Of a DNA stretch of 64,000 nucleotides, positions 60,793 through 64,000 are shown in pieces (positions within the stretch are counted from its first letter, which is position 1; every line of letters starts with the position of its first letter). The notes beneath the pieces are model-generated. The model had not been told where the DNA came from. It worked only from the letters and a program-made list of their open reading frames with translations, and did no database searches. The stretch is taken from positions 1,754,932 through 1,818,931 of the forward strand of contig PTFA01000024.1 of the NCBI GenBank assembly GCA_003342895.1. Direction: 5' to 3'. A program made the translations under genes and the position numbers. This DNA is from Casuarius casuarius. Taxonomy: Eukaryota > Chordata > Aves > Casuariiformes > Casuariidae.

Positions 60793-61127
60793 CAGATTTC
60801 TTAAAGCATAGCTGACTTTTCTATGGTGTAGAAGTCCTAGGAGTGGATTCTCAGAGGCTTCCCCCTTGTTCGTAAACTTTTTATTTTTCTTCCATAGGAA
60901 AAAATATTTTTATAGGTGGGACAAAACATATTATGCCTAGACTACGTCTTAGGTAAGACAAAATAAATGTATTTTGTCTTAGATTTGGCTGTTATTCAGA
61001 AAATAAATTTGCATTGTTAGTTTTCTGTTGGTCATCTTGTATTTTTGTAAGTCAATGCAGAAATATGAAATCTTGTGTTGTGCCTCTTGGGGACGGAGGT
61101 TCCTTTCTGCATACGTGACGGATCTGT

Positions 61128-61138
61128 GGGGGGGGGGG
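61128..61138 (+). repeat. G11 run
   Basis: Eleven consecutive G on the plus strand. Confidence 0.9.
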
Positions 61139-62089
61139 AAATAATGAACCAGGTATCGTCCGTTTGGGAAAACTGCATTGAAACTGTGTGCATTGAAAGC
61201 AGTTCTAGTTTGAAGGCACAGAAAGCCTTAAAATGTCAGTGCTGGGAAAGAGGTTACCTGCACTGCTTAGTCATTGATGCAGTTTTGCCTGTTAAACTTG
61301 GCTTGGTTGTAAGAAACCCAGCTTCTATGTTTCAAGGGGGATCTTAGTGGGACCAGTGCAAGATTGTCTGTTTTACTGGTCGGTTTTGTCCCCAAAGCCA
61401 GGGGCCTTGAGGCCGGGCCACTCGAAAGCAGAGCGACCAGAGATTAAACCTCAGGAAATGGTGGGGGGAGAATAAAAAATGAGCAGGAAACTTTTGTCGA
61501 TGATAAAACAGATGTTCACGAAGTTATCTTTGCCCTGCCAAGGTGTTTGAAAGAGCCTCTGTAGGCTCCGCTTTAAGCCTTCAACTTGCGGACGGTGCAG
61601 CTGCCCCCAGCCTGAGGGAGCTGCTCTTTCCTCCGCCGAGCAGCGCGGCTTCCTGCCGCCACCTACTTTAGAGCTTCCTCCGACACGGTATGAAAAGCCT
61701 GGTATTTCTCTTTATTTGCTTGCTGTGGTTCCCGTCCTCTTTCTTTTGCTGCCTTCCCTTTGCTCATCTGGGACAGGCGCGTTTGCTGCGGGGAAGCTTG
61801 TTGGCGTTTCCTGCTTGTAGGAAGCCATCGCAAGCCGGAGGTGTTCTGGCTCCGGTGAAATACGAGGTTATTCCTGAAGCTAGACTTTGTCCCATCACCA
61901 CCACCAAAAAAAAAGACCGACTTAAGGATGGCCATAACTTTAGTGTCATCCTATTCTACCATTTTTTAATGCTCCTTGAAACTTCGCATTCAGAAGCAAA
62001 ACACTTTCATAATAATGATTGGCCTTTGTGGATGTGAATTTGTGGTGAGCTTAATTTGAAGTACAGCTGATTCTCAAGTTACTTAAGGC

Positions 62090-62250
62090 AGAGAGGGGGG
62101 AATTATTTCAATATAAATAGGAAAATACCTAAGAATTGATTCCAAATGATTAATAATCTCAAAATAAAGCCTTATAATAAAATCTCCTAATTGATTATAA
62201 GCAACTTATCCAAAACAAATTTTCATAAGGGAAAGGAGATGAATAAAATG
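62090..62250. promoter_or_regulatory. AT-rich homeodomain-motif block
   Basis: Contains ATGATTAATAATC, ATAAAGCCTTATAATAAAAT (CDX/HOX-like ATAAA words) and CCTAATTGATTATAAGC. The region is very AT-rich, so chance occurrence is a serious alternative. Confidence 0.2.
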
Positions 62251-63193
62251 ATTTACAGAATTGAGACCTGCGTTTTAGTGTTTAAACATGCACAAAAAAG
62301 CAAAACGAACTTTGAAGAAGCTTCTTCAATGTCTTTATTCTTAGCTTGAAACAAAACATGGGGCATTTGCATAGAGGGGGGAAGAAGTGGGAAAGTTATG
62401 AGGAAGTGATGGGGGAAAAAGGATTTTGGCCAGGCAGCTGGTGAAGGCTGGGTTTCGTCCAGCAGAGTTGCTTGCAGCTCAGGTCTCTCGAGGTGGGAGA
62501 GGGCACGAGGTAGCTGGCGCGTCAAAGGCGGTGCCCAGGGTCCCCGCTCGCGGGGCGCCTTTGGTGCCTAGGCTGAACCCCTGCCCTCAACTTTGCAGAA
62601 GTTCAAAAGCGTTACCGAAGACTTAGAGAAAATTCCCAGTGCCAGTTCAGGTGCGAAGCGTGCTGGGGAACAGAGCGCAGGCGACGGTAGTAAGAGCAAT
62701 CTCCTTTTGTTGCTCAAGCATGCTCTGAGGTTCGGAGGTTATTTTAAGCTAGACATAGAAATGCAAGGCTTGATTTAAGAACCTCAGTGATTTGCCCTGC
62801 TTGGCATGTATAAAATTTCTGATACAAAATAGGAAAGCAACTTTCTTTACAGGTAGTTTTTTAAACCTATACCACTTCTTGTACAGATAACTTCAAAAAT
62901 AGCTTGAAAATCAGGCTGGTGAGAGAGTAAAGACTTTTCTCACTTCCTTCACGAGCTAAAAACCATCCCCTGCTTGCTGCAGTTTACCGTGTATGGCAAT
63001 GTGCCGAAGCTCAACCTTCCTGCTGGTTGGGACCCACCTTCGCTCCCCCCACCAGCCCCACCGTTCACTTCTTGCTGCTGCTTCAGTAGGTATCTTTTAA
63101 GCAGCAAGAGGAAATGGCATGGGTGTAACAGCATGTTCAAAGTGAAAAAGATGGAAAAAGTCTTTTAAAAAGCGAAAACAAACTCAGATACTC

Positions 63194-63214
63194 TTTTTTT
63201 TTTTTTTTTTTTTT
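63194..63214 (+). repeat. T21 run before CTACAG
   Basis: Twenty-one T followed by ACCTACAG, which makes a perfect-looking splice acceptor. The sequence after it has stops in all frames within about 60 bases, so a coding exon is not supported. Confidence 0.85.
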
Positions 63215-64000
63215 ACCTACAGCTTGCAGAAATGAAACAAAGCCTTTAAGGCAGCAAAATTTGTCTTTCATGGAATGATGCTTTCACATCAGGAATATCA
63301 GTAATTTCTTTCTTATAAACTACTCAAGACTAAAATACTAGTTATAATCCTAGTCACAGGTTTTTGTACAGGGTTTTTTCCCCCTCCCCACTACTCTGAG
63401 CTTTGGAGCAAGACTAGTTAAATTCAGATGTGATGTTAGCACCTGCAGTCTGTCTTTGTCTTCCTGTGGTTTTATTTGCTGCAAGTAATTGTCAAAGAGC
63501 TGTGTTACCACACTTCCTCTTTGAAGCTATAGCAAAGAATACATAACCAAAGGATATTCGGGGTTGACCCTTAAAAGGAACTTTATAGGTGGTTTTTTTT
63601 AAACACGGGGGCTGTTTTAAGCTGTATGATTAGTAAGTGGCTTTATCCTTACTGTGCTCTCCGTGTGCAGTGTGTTCCTGTTTGCATCAACCAAGGTAAA
63701 TGCTGTCTAACCCCTCTTTCACCAGTGAATGTGAAGAGCTTGAAGGGGTGATCTGATATTTTTTTCCCCCATCCCCTTTCCTGCTCTGTTTCCTACCGAA
63801 AAGCTCATACTCTTTTAACAAGAGAAACTGCTGATCCTGTAACACGAGGTGCTCCACACCCACTAACCGCTAGTGCAAGCTTTGCACATATCACCTGTAT
63901 GACTGGTGTATAACAATAAGCAGTAGTTTCGGTTTTGCACTATATCAGCCACCGCAGAATAAACTTTGGAGCAATGAAAATTACCTCGTTGCTTTCCACT

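Larger units (their letters stand above)
53600..64000 (+). other. Presumed intron 1, CpG-rich right part
   Basis: Non-coding sequence that alternates AT-rich stretches with CpG-dense patches (53935-54260, 56515-56765, 59270-59960, and minor ones near 61600 and 62500-62690). It includes long homopolymers (60708-60734, 63194-63214), a short duplication (60751-60792) and a splice-acceptor-like site (AG at 60378-60379). Overlapping ORFs of 70-158 codons occur on both strands in the CpG-rich parts and are not supported as genes. Confidence 0.45.

Noticed and set aside
1..64000. CRISPR array, bacterial operon or phage
   Set aside because: No regularly spaced direct repeats and no prokaryotic gene organisation. 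Sequence features are vertebrate.
1..64000. CR1 LINE or endogenous retrovirus
   Set aside because: I looked for the CR1 3' end with its 8-bp tail repeats and for LTR ends or retroviral protein motifs and recognised none. Very decayed copies could be missed.
1..64000. tRNA, rRNA or known microRNA genes
   Set aside because: No cloverleaf with A and B boxes outside the MIR copies, and no familiar microRNA sequence recognised by eye.

Overview
The window looks like vertebrate nuclear DNA, most likely from a sauropsid and probably a bird. It has no densely packed ORFs, operons or ribosome-binding sites. It has one strong CpG-island promoter (about 16.65-18.06 kb, broken by an 846-base run of N), long non-coding stretches with spliced-gene texture, decayed MIR-type SINE fragments, and two pieces of an old palindromic repeat that I associate with reptile and bird genomes. 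There are no primate or rodent SINEs and no recognisable LTR element. The species, chromosome and gene are not identifiable from what I can see.

Layout. 1-16.65 kb: non-coding 5' flank, mostly AT-rich, with two MIR copies (2700-2870 on the minus strand, 15350-15560 on the plus strand), two palindromic-repeat remnants (7124-7195 and 12033-12085) and a perfect 11-bp hairpin (15900-15932). 16.65-18.06 kb: CpG island with a CGG run, GC boxes and a TATA-type core (TATATAGG at 16988-16995) pointing rightwards. The assembly gap (17072-17917) starts about 50 bases after the predicted start site and probably hides most of exon 1. 18.06-64 kb: probably a large first intron of that plus-strand gene. No exon with a convincing protein product was found. 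The sequence looks T- and G-rich on the plus strand, as expected for a transcribed vertebrate intron, and several patches dense in homeodomain, POU and TALE-type motifs look like candidate enhancers (best at 34640-34990, 46050-46345, 50400-51030 and 53310-53580). Towards the right, CpG-dense patches appear (49.7, 54, 56.5-56.8 kb), ending in a second CpG island (about 59.27-59.96 kb) that may be an alternative or internal promoter.

Taken together, the simplest reading is the 5' end of one large, probably regulated gene: proximal promoter, gap-hidden first exon, and more than 45 kb of intron 1 carrying candidate regulatory elements. No protein-coding gene can be annotated with confidence. The many 60-200 codon ORFs have no recognised domains and are what chance gives in 64 kb on six frames. 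I saw no previously undescribed molecular system. The most useful targets are the hidden exon 1, the second CpG island and the motif-dense intronic blocks.
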